Origin: Ruegeria sp. ANG-S4
Lineage (GTDB): Bacteria; Pseudomonadota; Alphaproteobacteria; Rhodobacterales; Rhodobacteraceae
Assembly (NCBI RefSeq): GCF_000814005.1
Contig: NZ_JWLK01000005.1
Span: 914,406-978,405 of the forward strand
DNA length: 64,000 nucleotides
Direction of reading: 5' to 3'
The notes beneath the pieces are model-generated. The model saw nothing but the letters and a program-made list of their open reading frames with translations, did not search any database and was not told the origin of the DNA. A program made the position numbers and the translations under genes. Shown here one piece after another: positions 53,009 to 63,741 of the stretch (position 1 is its first letter; each line of letters begins with the position of its first letter).

Positions 53009-53186
53009 GAAATGGTCCTTTCCAGAAATGAGTCGCATACCACTATATATCGACAATACACCCACTGAAACCGCACTATGTGCCTTGATCTTCGTAAATA
53101 CTGAAATGTGTCTGCTCTGCCCCCTCGACACTTGAGGACCGCGCGCTAAGCTGCAGGCAATTGCAATCACAATAAGGAAAGCCGCG

Positions 53187-53615
53187 ATGGGGCTGACATA
53201 TCTTCACACCATGGTCCGCGTGAAGGATCTGGAGAAATCCATAGCGTTTTATGAGCTCTTGGGATTGAAAGAGACCCGCCGCTATGAAAGCGAGGCCGGC
53301 CGTTTCACACTGGTCTTTCTGGCACCTCCCGGACAAGAGGATGTGCCGATTGAGTTAACGTATAATTGGGATGGCGATGACGCGCTGCCCAGCGACAGCC
53401 GCCACTTCGGGCATCTGGCCTATGGCGTCGACAACATTTACGAGACTTGCCAACACCTTCAGGACAACGGCATCGTCATCAACCGTCCACCGCGCGATGG
53501 GCGGATGGCATTTGTGCGGTCGCCGGACAACGTATCAGTCGAATTGCTGCAGAACGGTGAGGCGTTGGAACCTGCTGAGCCCTGGGCCAGCATGGAAAGC
53601 ACCGGTCACTGGTAA
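53187..53615 (+). CDS. gloA: Lactoylglutathione lyase (glyoxalase I)
   Basis: Converts methylglyoxal-glutathione hemithioacetal to lactoylglutathione. The 142 residues form two beta-alpha-beta-beta-beta units; metal ligands are visible as His7 (LHTMVRV), Glu56 (VPIELTYN), His76 ([10 protein letters not shown]) and Glu119 (VSVELLQ). Divergent from thyX across a 178-base gap. Partner glyoxalase II is not in the window; glutathione reductase (7649) is. Confidence 0.95.
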   Translation: MGLTYLHTMVRVKDLEKSIAFYELLGLKETRRYESEAGRFTLVFLAPPGQEDVPIELTYNWDGDDALPSDSRHFGHLAYGVDNIYETCQHLQDNGIVINRPPRDGRMAFVRSPDNVSVELLQNGEALEPAEPWASMESTGHW

Positions 53616-53766
53616 GAGGCCCCGGCGGAGTTGGCCCGTTCGGCCAATTCCGCCCAGCCAGGCAGCCCGACCATCATTTCGCGGTCGGGTGGTGTCGGGA
53701 TCGAAGCGACAGTTGCATCGACATGCATCACTCAATAGAATTGGAACGAATTTCAGTCCGGTTCTT

Positions 53767-54264
53767 TCAGTAAATGTACCTGATCTGATCCGTCCAATAC
53801 CGTTCGACCCGGCGCAGAGAATTGGTGATATCCTCGATCCCTTCGGGACCCAATACGCCCCTGCTTTGCAGACCGTCCGCGTGACGGGCAAAAAGCTCGG
53901 CAACGATACTTCGGATTTCCCGCCCGCTTGCTGTCAGACGAACGCGAACCGAACGGCGGTCAATCTCGCAACGCTGATGGTGCATATACCCCATTTCCAC
54001 CAGTTTCTTGAGGTTGTAGCTGACATTGCTGCCCTGATAGTAGCCCCGGCTTTTCAACTCGCCCGCGGTCACTTCATGATCGCCGATGTTGAAAAGAAGC
54101 AGGGCCTGAACGGCGTTGATCTCCAACACGCCGACACGTTCGAATTCGTCCTTGATGACGTCCAGAAGCAGCCGGTGCAGACGCTCGACCAATGCGAGCG
54201 CCTCAAGATAACTGCCCATGAATCCCTTGTGGCCTGGTGCAGAGACCTGCATTTCAATACTCAT
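53767..54264 (-). CDS. MarR-family transcriptional regulator (LdtR-like)
   Basis: A 165-residue winged-helix regulator of the MarR type: ALALVERLHRLLLDVIKDEFERVG, LEINAVQALLLFNIGDHEVTAGEL, YYQGSNVSYNLKKLVEMGYM and CEIDRRSVRVRLTASGREI. The HTH core closely resembles LdtR of Rhizobiales and Liberibacter, which controls an L,D-transpeptidase and stress tolerance; by similarity it may control cell-wall modification here. No target gene adjacent. Starts 78 bases before sdhE on the same strand. Confidence 0.88.
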   Translation of the reverse strand: MSIEMQVSAPGHKGFMGSYLEALALVERLHRLLLDVIKDEFERVGVLEINAVQALLLFNIGDHEVTAGELKSRGYYQGSNVSYNLKKLVEMGYMHHQRCEIDRRSVRVRLTASGREIRSIVAELFARHADGLQSRGVLGPEGIEDITNSLRRVERYWTDQIRYIY

Positions 54265-54341
54265 CCGACCCTCCGATTCAGCCGTCCTGTTTCAGGCAGG
54301 ATGAGAGGAATTCACCAATATTCAGTTAAGCGTATTTTTCG

Positions 54342-54599
54342 TTACTTTTGAAAGGTCTGCGCGATATCCGCGACAAGTTGCGCAAAGGGCGCGGGTGCTG
54401 AGACCTGTCCCGTGATCCATTGGTAAAGGTCCTGATCGTTTTCATGCAGCAGCGCGTCGAACGCATCCAACCCGTCTGCATCCATGGAATCCAGATTTTG
54501 CTCGGCATAGGCTGATAGGATCAGGTCCATCTCTTTGATGCCACGGCGCATCGAGCGCATCTTCATGCGCTTAATTCGTATGTCGCGCGGCTCGGTCAC
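54342..54599 (-). CDS. sdhE: Succinate dehydrogenase assembly factor SdhE
   Basis: An 85-residue FAD-assembly factor (also called CptB/YgfY) that helps flavinylate SdhA. The diagnostic RGxxE motif is RRGIKEMD, followed by LSAYAEQNLDSMD and a C-terminal LLHENDQDLYQWI. Overlaps the XRE regulator by 4 bases (ATGA). Confidence 0.93.
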   Translation of the reverse strand: MTEPRDIRIKRMKMRSMRRGIKEMDLILSAYAEQNLDSMDADGLDAFDALLHENDQDLYQWITGQVSAPAPFAQLVADIAQTFQK

Positions 54600-54988
54600 C
54601 GCGCTTGTTCCAGCATCAGGCGCAGCTTTTTCTCAAGCCGTGCAGCGCGTTCGGCAGAGGATCGCATCTCGCCCCTTATGGCGCGAAGTTCGGCAACGAC
54701 GCTGGCCAGTTCCGGTGCCTCTTCGTCGCCGTCAAAGGGTTCGTCCATTCCCTCGCCCTCTCCGGTCAGCAACCACATGATCGACACGTTGACCATGCCC
54801 GCCATCATCGACAAACGGTTTGCGCGTGGTTCGGAAAGATCGTTTTCCCAGGCCACAATTGTGGACTTTTTGACGCCAAGACGCCGCGCCAGATCGGACT
54901 GGGTCATTCCTGCAGCCTCGCGCGCACCGGCCAGCCGGTCTCCGAAGGTGGCTGCATCTGGTCCGAACCAGTCGTTCTCGTCGCTCAT
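54596..54988 (-). CDS. XRE-family helix-turn-helix regulator
   Basis: A 130-residue protein with an HTH domain (GDRLAGAREAAGMTQSDLA, RRLGVKKSTIVAWENDLSEP) and a C-terminal region of about 50 residues with predicted coiled coil (ELRAIRGEMRSSAERAARLEK). No metabolite-binding domain seen. ATG 54988 with GGAG 7 bases upstream is chosen; the frame is open to 55318 but only non-coding-like. Possibly a regulator of the sdhE unit. Confidence 0.9.
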   Translation of the reverse strand: MSDENDWFGPDAATFGDRLAGAREAAGMTQSDLARRLGVKKSTIVAWENDLSEPRANRLSMMAGMVNVSIMWLLTGEGEGMDEPFDGDEEAPELASVVAELRAIRGEMRSSAERAARLEKKLRLMLEQAR

Positions 54989-55058
54989 CAAAGTCTCCAA
55001 ATCCGCTCTCTCAATGGCTTGATCGTCTTTCGGGCGCACCCTATGACAGTCAAGCTGA

Positions 55059-56282
<1,224 letters not shown>

Positions 56283-56296
56283 TCGGAGGAAGCCGG

Positions 56297-56698
56297 ATGT
56301 CAGCAGAATTGCCCGACTACTATTTTCGCGTGCGCGAGAATGGCGCGGTGGTTTTCAAAGTCGATACCGAAAACCGCCACCGCCGAATTGAGATGGACCA
56401 GATCGCTGTCATCAACATTCGAAATGGCGAGGTCAAACCCCACGGGCAACGCACGCTAACCGAAGCAGACAAGGCCGAGATCGACCGTTGGATTGAAGAT
56501 CGCAAGGCCTTGCTTGCGCAGCGGGATATAGATGACATTCACCGCGCCGTGGACTACCTGAACCTGACGACCCAGTGGGCGCAATCCAAAGCCTCTGCGG
56601 ATCAGCTTGAGGATGTCACGGACAGGCTATTGATGGCGATGCACGATCTGCGATCGGTCCTGGTGCGCAAGAAAGCCGACCGGTTACGCGCGGATTGA
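56297..56698 (+). CDS. Conserved small protein of unknown function
   Basis: A 133-residue protein with a beta-rich N-terminal part (DYYFRVRENGAVVFKVDTE, IAVINIRNGEVKPHG) and a helical C-terminal half (DIDDIHRAVDYLNLTTQWAQ, DVTDRLLMAMHDLRSVLV). No described family recognised. It ends 5 bases before the convergent MATE gene and is likely co-transcribed with the aminotransferase; GGAGGAAG is upstream of the ATG. Confidence 0.8.
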   Translation: MSAELPDYYFRVRENGAVVFKVDTENRHRRIEMDQIAVINIRNGEVKPHGQRTLTEADKAEIDRWIEDRKALLAQRDIDDIHRAVDYLNLTTQWAQSKASADQLEDVTDRLLMAMHDLRSVLVRKKADRLRAD

Positions 56699-56703
56699 CG
56701 CGG

Positions 56704-58068
56704 TCACTCCGCCGGAACGCCCACCGTGCGCACCGACCGCATCCAGAAACGCGCCATCAGCAGGACCGCGGCACAGGCCAACCCCAGAACCAGGCCCAGC
56801 CAGACGCCAATGCCTTCCATTCCGTAGACGAATCCAAAGTAGTAAGACGTTGGGATTCCAACGATCCAATAGCTGAGCGCGGCCATCACCATCGGAACCT
56901 TCGCGTCTTGCAGCCCGCGCAAAAGACCCAGCGCGATGACTTGGGCGCCGTCCACAAGCTGGAACAGGGCTGCCATCGCCAGCAGACCGGTGCCGATGGC
57001 CAAGATCTGACCACGCTGCGGGTCGTTCGCCTCCATAAACAGCGAGATCAGCGGCTCGGCACATGTCAGGAACAGAATTATTGTCAGAATCGACATGACC
57101 AGAGACATCGCCGTCACAGCAATCGCGCCTTTTTCCAGATGCGCCCGATCGCGACGTCCGAGCGCATTGCCGGCCCGGATCGTCGCTGCGTTGGACAGGC
57201 CCAGATGCACCATGAAGGTCGCTGAAGCGAGGTTCAGCGCGATCCCATGGGCCGCCAGCGGAACCTTTCCAAGCCAGCCCATCATGATCGCGGACATCGC
57301 AAACAGGCTAACCTCGGCCAATGTCGTCAGGCCGATGGGGACACCCAACCTAAGGACGCTGAAAAACATCTCCCAGTCCGGCCGCCAGAACCTTTGAAAC
57401 AGGCTGTGTTCCGGAAGCGCGCGCACGGCGTAAATCACCACGAAGATCAACGACACGATCTGAGTGACCACCGAGGCAATGGCCGCGCCAATGACACCCA
57501 GTTCGGGCGCGCCCCAGTTGCCGAAGATCAGCGCATAGTTCGTAAGGCCGTTTACCAAAGCGGCGACGACGGTGATCCATAAAACGATCTGCGTCCGTTC
57601 AAGCGCGGCAAGGTAGGATTTCAGCACCATCACAATCAGTGCCGGGAACAATCCCCAGCCGGCGACCCGAAGATATTGAGAGGCTGTTTCGGCCACGTCC
57701 GGTTCTTGTTTCAAAGCGATCAGAACGGGATAAGACCACCAAAGCAGCGGCATCATAAGGGCGGCATAGATGAGCGACAGCCACAATCCCATGCGGGTCG
57801 AACGGCGGATGCTTGTTTCATCTTCTTCCGCCGCAGCCGTGGCAACCATGGGCATGACGGCCCAGCCAAAGCCGGCACCAAACAGAAACAGGACGAAGTA
57901 ATAGCTGCTGGCCAGCGTGACCGCGGCCAGCGCCTCGACACCGTACCAGCCCAGCATGATGGTATCGGTCAGGCCAATCGCAAACTGCGCCAGATGCCCG
58001 CCAACCAAAGGCAGGCCCAGCACGGCAATTGCGCGGAAGTGGCCGGGATATGTCATCGTCTTGTTCAT
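56704..58068 (-). CDS. MATE-family multidrug/Na+ antiporter
   Basis: A 454-residue membrane exporter with about 12 helices in two MatE halves (IGLTDTIMLGWYGVEALAAVTL; GWLGKVPLAAHGIALNL), NorM-like. Substrate unknown. Start is uncertain: ATG 58068, 58056 and 58080 are all in frame; 58068 is taken because the region upstream of it has a GCAGAG-like site and the protein then starts at a short polar leader. Convergent with the small gene at 56297. Confidence 0.9.
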   Translation of the reverse strand: MNKTMTYPGHFRAIAVLGLPLVGGHLAQFAIGLTDTIMLGWYGVEALAAVTLASSYYFVLFLFGAGFGWAVMPMVATAAAEEDETSIRRSTRMGLWLSLIYAALMMPLLWWSYPVLIALKQEPDVAETASQYLRVAGWGLFPALIVMVLKSYLAALERTQIVLWITVVAALVNGLTNYALIFGNWGAPELGVIGAAIASVVTQIVSLIFVVIYAVRALPEHSLFQRFWRPDWEMFFSVLRLGVPIGLTTLAEVSLFAMSAIMMGWLGKVPLAAHGIALNLASATFMVHLGLSNAATIRAGNALGRRDRAHLEKGAIAVTAMSLVMSILTIILFLTCAEPLISLFMEANDPQRGQILAIGTGLLAMAALFQLVDGAQVIALGLLRGLQDAKVPMVMAALSYWIVGIPTSYYFGFVYGMEGIGVWLGLVLGLACAAVLLMARFWMRSVRTVGVPAE

Positions 58069-58203
58069 CGACTCTGCCATATGCCCGGCCCGAGCGTACG
58101 GCAAGAGCAGATAAAACAAATTTCAAAATGAGACCTGATTTACCCTGCCCGGCTAAGTGCGCGGCACCCGCCTCGCCGGAAATTTTACAGCGCAATGATC
58201 GGT

Positions 58204-59133
58204 TCAATGATCCTTCGCTTCTGGATGGAGCGCCGACCCCAGAATGTGTTCGGACCGATGAATCACATGATGTGCCTGACCGACGATCAATGGGTCGGGC
58301 GCGCCAACTATGGCAGTATCCTTTCCCGGGTAGTCCAGAGTCGAAAGGAAATGGCGCATGCAATTGAGGCGCGCGCGCTTTTTGTCGTTGGATTTCACGA
58401 TGGTCCATGGCGCGTCAGCAGTGTCCGTGTAAAAGAACATCGCCTCTTTCGCTTCAGTGTAGTCATCCCATTTGTTCAGGCTGGCCTTGTCGATCGGGGA
58501 CAGCTTCCACTGCTTCAAAGGGTCGGTTTCGCGGCTTTTGAACCGGCGTTGCTGTTCCTCTTGCGTGACTGAGAACCAGTATTTGTAAAGCTGAATTCCC
58601 GACCGAACCAGCATCCGCTCCAATTCCGGCGTCTGGCGCATGAATTCCAGATACTCGTTGGGCGAACAGAACCCCATCACGCGTTCGACGCCTGCGCGGT
58701 TGTACCAGGACCGATCGTAAAACACCATTTCGCCTACCGTCGGCAGCTCTTGCACATAGCGTTGGTAATACCACTGGCCCTTTTCTTCCCAAGTGGGCTT
58801 GTTCAAGGCCACAACGCGCGCCTGACGGGGATTGAGATGCTCCATAAACCGTTTGATGGTGCCGCCTTTGCCCGCGGCATCCCGCCCTTCGAACAACAAT
58901 ACAAACCGCTGACCGGTTTCCTGCGCCCACAATTGCACTTTCAACAACTCGGCCTGCAATTGCGCCTTTTCGCTTTCATAGGTAGGTCGCGCCATCTTGC
59001 GCCCATAGGGGTATTGTCCGCTTTCAAAAGCCTGCCGAATCCTCTCCGGGCTGGGCAGCTTGTCTTGCGGCTTTTCGACTGGAACGACTTTGATCTGCGG
59101 GCTTGGGTTGTCGGCGCGGGCGATTGTTTCCAT
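58204..59133 (-). CDS. ppk2: Polyphosphate kinase 2
   Basis: A 309-residue PPK2-family kinase using polyphosphate to phosphorylate nucleotides (or the reverse). Walker A FEGRDAAGKGG (81-91) and Walker B-like VFYDRSWYNRAGVERVMG are intact, with lid region FKSRETDPLKQWKLSPID. ATG 59133 with AAGGA 9 bases upstream is preferred to GTG 59154. Subclass (ADP- or AMP-specific) is not settled from this length alone. Confidence 0.95.
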   Translation of the reverse strand: METIARADNPSPQIKVVPVEKPQDKLPSPERIRQAFESGQYPYGRKMARPTYESEKAQLQAELLKVQLWAQETGQRFVLLFEGRDAAGKGGTIKRFMEHLNPRQARVVALNKPTWEEKGQWYYQRYVQELPTVGEMVFYDRSWYNRAGVERVMGFCSPNEYLEFMRQTPELERMLVRSGIQLYKYWFSVTQEEQQRRFKSRETDPLKQWKLSPIDKASLNKWDDYTEAKEAMFFYTDTADAPWTIVKSNDKKRARLNCMRHFLSTLDYPGKDTAIVGAPDPLIVGQAHHVIHRSEHILGSALHPEAKDH

Positions 59134-59237
59134 TGATTTGATCCTTGGTTTCACTGTCCGGCGAAACGGCTAACGCAAAACCCGGGAATACGCCTTGATT
59201 GGTGTCAAACCGGCCCCAATCCAAGGTTCAAGTACCT

Positions 59238-59846
59238 CTACCGATGCCCCCAGTCCCCTGCATCATCGGAATTGTTCGGGGAAAGGCCCAGAACATCCCC
59301 AGCGGTTGAGCACCCCAACCCCAGAACAGTGCGGTTTGCATAGGCAAAGTACGCGCAAACCTGATTTATCTCGAGGATTTCCCCATCATCCCACCCGACA
59401 TCCCGCAGCGCATCGACATCCGCCTCTGTCAGCAACGCAGGATCTTCGGTCAGCTTTTGCGCATAGTCCATCGCGGCAATCTGGGCAGCATCCAGCGGGG
59501 CATCTTCCACGCGCCCTGCCTCAATCGCGGACCTGATCGCGTTCGCACGTGTTTGGTCACCCAACAAACGCTGCAATCCGGCGAAATGGTGCTCGACACA
59601 ATACGAGCATCGGTTCAACGAACTGACCCAGACGCCCAATACCTCAAGGAACCATTTGGGCACTTTGTTCCCGGAATGGTGCAGCACTGCTTTGTACAGA
59701 GCCATATGCCCTTCCATCGAGTGTGGCCGGAGACTGTGCGCCATCATGATGTTGTCGACGTTGTTGCCCGGTCCGGTCACACGTTCGTAGAGCTTTTTGA
59801 GTCGCCCGGTCGCTGCGTCGAAGGGGATTGTTGTGATCCAACTCAT
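59238..59846 (-). CDS. Peroxidase-related AhpD/carboxymuconolactone decarboxylase-family protein
   Basis: A 202-residue CMD-fold protein with the AhpD-type redox motif CSYCVEHH and a preceding KVPKWFLEVLGVWVSSLNR helix. Likely a thiol peroxidase or a CMD relative, substrate unknown. Upstream of ppk2 on the same strand, 104 bases away. Divergent from the YHYH protein gene. Confidence 0.87.
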   Translation of the reverse strand: MSWITTIPFDAATGRLKKLYERVTGPGNNVDNIMMAHSLRPHSMEGHMALYKAVLHHSGNKVPKWFLEVLGVWVSSLNRCSYCVEHHFAGLQRLLGDQTRANAIRSAIEAGRVEDAPLDAAQIAAMDYAQKLTEDPALLTEADVDALRDVGWDDGEILEINQVCAYFAYANRTVLGLGCSTAGDVLGLSPNNSDDAGDWGHR

Positions 59847-60007
59847 GAATTGTCTTTCGCTTGCCAGTTGTTGTTTTCAGGGAATTTCGGTGCTTCCAAG
59901 CGCGGTCGTCAAGCCCCAACACCCCGGGTTTCATTCAGCTTGGGAGACAAGAAATGTCTCAGACTTGCGCGTTCGTCAGACTCATTTACCCTGACCGAAG
60001 ATTTCAG

Positions 60008-60967
60008 ATGGAAAGGCGTCGTTTCAGCATGATCAGATTTCTTGCAGCACTTGCCGTTCTGACGGCTCCGGTAACTTTGCCTGCTTGGGCACAGCAATCC
60101 CAGGGCACCGATATCACAAACGCCATTTTCAAGAACCGATCGGGTGATTGCGCAGATTATATCGGCGATTACACAGCAACGGTTGAGGATATTCAGAAAC
60201 AGACGAAGTACCAGTCGCAGGTGAAGATCGTCGCCGACGACGAGACATGCACCATCGCGTCCAACGGCACGCCGAACCACGACTTCAACGGCGCAACGGC
60301 ACGGTTTGCAAATGATTTCAAGCCATTGGTCTCGGAGTTTCAAGTTCCAAGAAACCCTCAGAAAGCTGCCAAAACAACACCGCTGGGCCAGCGGGCTTAC
60401 AACGCTGTTTTATTCAACGGTGTTCCGGTCGACCTTCTGTCTGCCGGATGCTATCGCCCGAACGGCCCACGGGCGGACAAGAACGGAAACGTACTGGCCG
60501 GCTGCACCGCGCGCGACCCCTGGCTGATTGATCCGCCATCTTACGACAAATATTTTGGTGTCGACTTGCATAACGCCCATACCCAGCCTGACGGTCGCTA
60601 CCATTATCATTCCAACCCCAACGCGCTGTTTGTGGATCGCGAGTTTACCGAACCCTCTCCGGTGATCGGGTTCGCGTCGGACGGCTTCCCGATCTTTGGC
60701 TCAATCTTCAAAGACGACAGTGGCAAGATACGGGCCGCAGTCTCGGGGTACGAGTTAAAGACGCAAGATCGCCCCGCGCCCCCAAACGGGCCAGGCGGCA
60801 AACCGGATGGCACTTACATTGATGATTACACCTTCACTGGAAACGGCGACCTGGATGAGTGCAACGGAATGACCGTCGACGGGCAATACGGGTACTATAT
60901 AACATCAACATACCCCTGGATCATGAACTGCTACGCCGGAACCCCGAATCCATCGTTCCAAAAGTAG
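60008..60967 (+). CDS. Secreted YHYH-domain protein
   Basis: A 319-residue secreted protein: signal peptide about 1-28 (LPAWA before QQSQG), then a domain with the eponymous YHYH (DGRYHYHSNPNAL) and surrounding VDLLSAGCYRPNG, VIGFASDGFPIFG, DDYTFTGNGDLDECNGMTVD. Several cysteine pairs suggest disulfides. The family is found in bacteria and sometimes calcium-rich repeats; function unknown. ATG 60008 (MERRRFSM) or 60029 are alternatives. It ends 101 bases before parE. Confidence 0.88.
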   Translation: MERRRFSMIRFLAALAVLTAPVTLPAWAQQSQGTDITNAIFKNRSGDCADYIGDYTATVEDIQKQTKYQSQVKIVADDETCTIASNGTPNHDFNGATARFANDFKPLVSEFQVPRNPQKAAKTTPLGQRAYNAVLFNGVPVDLLSAGCYRPNGPRADKNGNVLAGCTARDPWLIDPPSYDKYFGVDLHNAHTQPDGRYHYHSNPNALFVDREFTEPSPVIGFASDGFPIFGSIFKDDSGKIRAAVSGYELKTQDRPAPPNGPGGKPDGTYIDDYTFTGNGDLDECNGMTVDGQYGYYITSTYPWIMNCYAGTPNPSFQK

Positions 60968-61068
60968 GCGTTTTCGTCGCTTCGCTGCACACAACACCTC
61001 GCGTCCCTCTTCCCCCGGACCACATCACCTGCCATAATGGCGGAAACTCAAAAACAAGAGCAGCACCC

Positions 61069-63027
61069 ATGCCCGACGATCTGTTGACGCCAGAAGCGAC
61101 CACAACCTATGACGCCTCGTCGATCGAGGTGCTTGAAGGTCTGGAGCCGGTCCGCAAGCGACCCGGCATGTATATCGGTGGCACGGATGAGCGTGCGTTG
61201 CACCACATGGTCGCCGAAATCCTCGACAACTCAATGGACGAGGCGGTCGCAGGCTTCGCAAACCGGATCGAGGTGGAGCTGCACGAGGACTATGCCCTGA
61301 CCGTGCGCGACAACGGGCGCGGCATCCCGATTGACCCGCATCCGAAATTCCCCGACAAATCAGCGCTTGAGGTGATCCTGTGCACCCTCCACGCAGGCGG
61401 TAAGTTCTCGGGCAAGGCCTATCAGACTTCGGGCGGTTTGCACGGCGTGGGTGCGTCTGTGGTCAACGCGCTATCGGATTCGATGGTGGTTCAGGTGGCA
61501 CGTGACAAGCAACTGTTTGAACAGCGCTTCTCGCGCGGTGTTCCGCTGGGCCCGGTCGAAAAAGTCGGCGCTGCCCCGAACCGGCGCGGGACCACTGTGA
61601 CCTTTCATGCGGATGCCGACATCTTCGGCCATCACAAATTCAAACCCGCGCGGCTGTTCAAATCCATCCGCTCCAAGGCCTACCTGTTCTCGGGCGTCGA
61701 GATTCGCTGGAAATCCGCCATCGACGACGGCGAAACCCCGACCGAGGCGACTTTCCACTTCCCCGGCGGTCTGTCGGATTACCTGAAGGAGACGATGAAC
61801 GGCTCCTCCACCTATGCCGAGCAGCCCTTTGCCGGCACCGTGGATTTTCAGGAGAAATTCGGCACCCCCGGCAAGGTCGAATGGGCGATCAACTGGACGC
61901 CCTCGCGCGATGGGTTCATCCAGTCCTATTGTAACACCGTTCCCACCCCCGAAGGCGGCACCCATGTCGCCGGGTTCTGGGCTGCGATCCTCAAGGGCAT
62001 CAAGGCCTATGGCGAGTTGATCAACAACAAAAAGGCCGGCCAGATCACCCGCGACGACCTGATCACCGGCGGCTGCGCGCTGGTCAGTTGTTTCATTCGC
62101 GAGCCGGAGTTTGTCGGCCAGACCAAGGACCGATTGGCCACGGTCGAGGCGCAGCGGCTGGTCGAGAACGCGGTGCGTGACCATTTCGACAACTGGCTCG
62201 CCGCCGATACGAAATCCGCCGGTGCGATTCTCGACTTCCTGATCCTGCGGGCCGAGGAACGCCTGCGCCGTCGACAGGAAAAGGAAACCGCCCGTAAATC
62301 GGCGACCAAGAAACTGCGCCTGCCCGGCAAGCTGGTCGATTGTTCCGCGACCAATCGGGACGGCACGGAATTGTTTATCGTCGAGGGCGACTCGGCGGGT
62401 GGATCGGCCAAAATGGGTCGGGACCGTAAAACGCAGGCGCTGCTGCCCCTGCGCGGCAAGATTCTGAACGTGCTGGGCGCGGCCAGTTCGAAACTGGGCA
62501 CGAATGCGGAAATCAACGACCTGACGCAGGCGCTGGGTGTGGGCCTTGGCACCAAGTTCAACGTCGACGACCTGCGCTATGACAAGATCATCATCATGAC
62601 CGACGCGGATGTGGACGGGGCGCATATCGCCTCGCTGCTGATGACGTTCTTCTTCACCCAGATGCGTCCGATGATCGACGCGGGCCACCTGTATCTGGCC
62701 TGCCCGCCCCTTTATCGCCTGACCCAAGGCGCCAAGCGCGTCTATTGCCTGGACGAGGCAGAGCGGGACGAATGGCTTGAGAAAGGTCTGGGTGGCAAGG
62801 GCAAGATCGACGTGTCCCGCTTCAAGGGTCTGGGCGAAATGGACGCCAAGGACCTGAAAGAGACCACGATGGACCCCAAATCCCGGAAATTGATCCGGGT
62901 CACCATCGACGAGGACGAACCCGGCGAGACCGGCGACCTAGTCGAGCGCCTGATGGGCAAAAAACCCGAACTGCGGTTCCAGTACATTCAGGAGAACGCG
63001 CGGTTTGTTGAGGAGTTGGATGTTTGA
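61069..63027 (+). CDS. parE: DNA topoisomerase IV subunit B
   Basis: ATPase subunit of topoisomerase IV, which decatenates chromosomes. The 652 residues begin with the GHKL ATPase (VRKRPGMYIGGTDERALHHMV, EILDNSMDEA, NGRGIP, TSGGLHGVGASVVNALS), then the TOPRIM domain with EGDSAGGSAKMGRDRKTQA and IIMTDADVDGAHI. It is shorter than gyrB (about 800), fitting parE. parC is not in the window. Confidence 0.97.
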   Translation: MPDDLLTPEATTTYDASSIEVLEGLEPVRKRPGMYIGGTDERALHHMVAEILDNSMDEAVAGFANRIEVELHEDYALTVRDNGRGIPIDPHPKFPDKSALEVILCTLHAGGKFSGKAYQTSGGLHGVGASVVNALSDSMVVQVARDKQLFEQRFSRGVPLGPVEKVGAAPNRRGTTVTFHADADIFGHHKFKPARLFKSIRSKAYLFSGVEIRWKSAIDDGETPTEATFHFPGGLSDYLKETMNGSSTYAEQPFAGTVDFQEKFGTPGKVEWAINWTPSRDGFIQSYCNTVPTPEGGTHVAGFWAAILKGIKAYGELINNKKAGQITRDDLITGGCALVSCFIREPEFVGQTKDRLATVEAQRLVENAVRDHFDNWLAADTKSAGAILDFLILRAEERLRRRQEKETARKSATKKLRLPGKLVDCSATNRDGTELFIVEGDSAGGSAKMGRDRKTQALLPLRGKILNVLGAASSKLGTNAEINDLTQALGVGLGTKFNVDDLRYDKIIIMTDADVDGAHIASLLMTFFFTQMRPMIDAGHLYLACPPLYRLTQGAKRVYCLDEAERDEWLEKGLGGKGKIDVSRFKGLGEMDAKDLKETTMDPKSRKLIRVTIDEDEPGETGDLVERLMGKKPELRFQYIQENARFVEELDV

Positions 63028-63073
63028 GTGGCGTACTATTTTGTGCTCAGCTTACGCTGCAAGTTTAGTCTTT

Positions 63074-63090
63074 GTGATTTAATCAATCAC
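63074..63090. other. Small hairpin between convergent genes
   Basis: A 6-bp stem GTGATT/AATCAC (63074-63079 with 63085-63090) between parE and the convergent unknown gene; no clear T tract. Terminator role is tentative. Confidence 0.35.
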
Positions 63091-63741
63091 CTACTGTGTA
63101 GGTGTCACGATTGAGACTCCAACTGCCTGAAATTCTTCGGACATACCTATGACAACTTCATAGCGCAAAAGCGGGTCGTATCCGAGAAGACTCCAAAGTG
63201 CAGAAGGTTTCCTTTCCCTCAACTGCGACGTGGTCCAATAGGCAAAAACTTTACCAACGGGCTCGCTTTCTCGATACGGCACGAAACCTTCACTTCTGGT
63301 CCTATGGTACCCTAATACTTTGAATTGATGAAAGCTTAACCAGTTCTGGATTCTGTCAAGGTCTGAGAGGCTTCGCGAAATTCGAAATAAACATACTTCC
63401 GCACCACGACCGTATCCGACTCTTTCCCAGTCAAATTTAAGCAAGTTTGGCGGTTCTTTGCTCCGCTCCTCCTCGATCAAACAGCTTAGAACATCTGGGT
63501 ATTCGTGAATGGCTCTCCGGAACTGCCGCCATCGAGCCTGCTCGCTATTCATAACGTACCCTAAGAACAGGAAAGGTTCAGTTTCCTGGTTTGAAAGATG
63601 CTCGTACTCGATTATGCAAGTATCTGACGAACGAGATTCTTCCCAGACATCGACTTCGCAATCCTCTGACGCCGCAGGCACAGTAGTGGTAACTAGCGCC
63701 GTTATATATAATAGACTTCGAATAATCCGAGCATTCCACAT
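63091..63741 (-). CDS. Unknown secreted protein, AT-richer than neighbours
   Basis: A 216-residue protein with a signal peptide (about 1-24, cleavage after PAASA-like) and a mature domain with three cysteines (ASEDCEVD, SDTCIIEYE, LSCLIEEE). No described family recognised. The G+C of the coding region looks clearly lower than the rest of the window, and codon use (for example many ATA/AGA-like choices) differs, suggesting recent horizontal gain. Convergent with parE; the gap to the window end (63742-64000) holds no gene I can support. Confidence 0.65.
   Translation of the reverse strand: MWNARIIRSLLYITALVTTTVPAASEDCEVDVWEESRSSDTCIIEYEHLSNQETEPFLFLGYVMNSEQARWRQFRRAIHEYPDVLSCLIEEERSKEPPNLLKFDWERVGYGRGAEVCLFRISRSLSDLDRIQNWLSFHQFKVLGYHRTRSEGFVPYRESEPVGKVFAYWTTSQLRERKPSALWSLLGYDPLLRYEVVIGMSEEFQAVGVSIVTPTQ

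Noticed and set aside
61471..62727. A 418-codon minus-strand open frame inside parE
   Set aside because: Antisense to the conserved ParE sequence; low-complexity Arg/Gly/Gln composition, no start signal.
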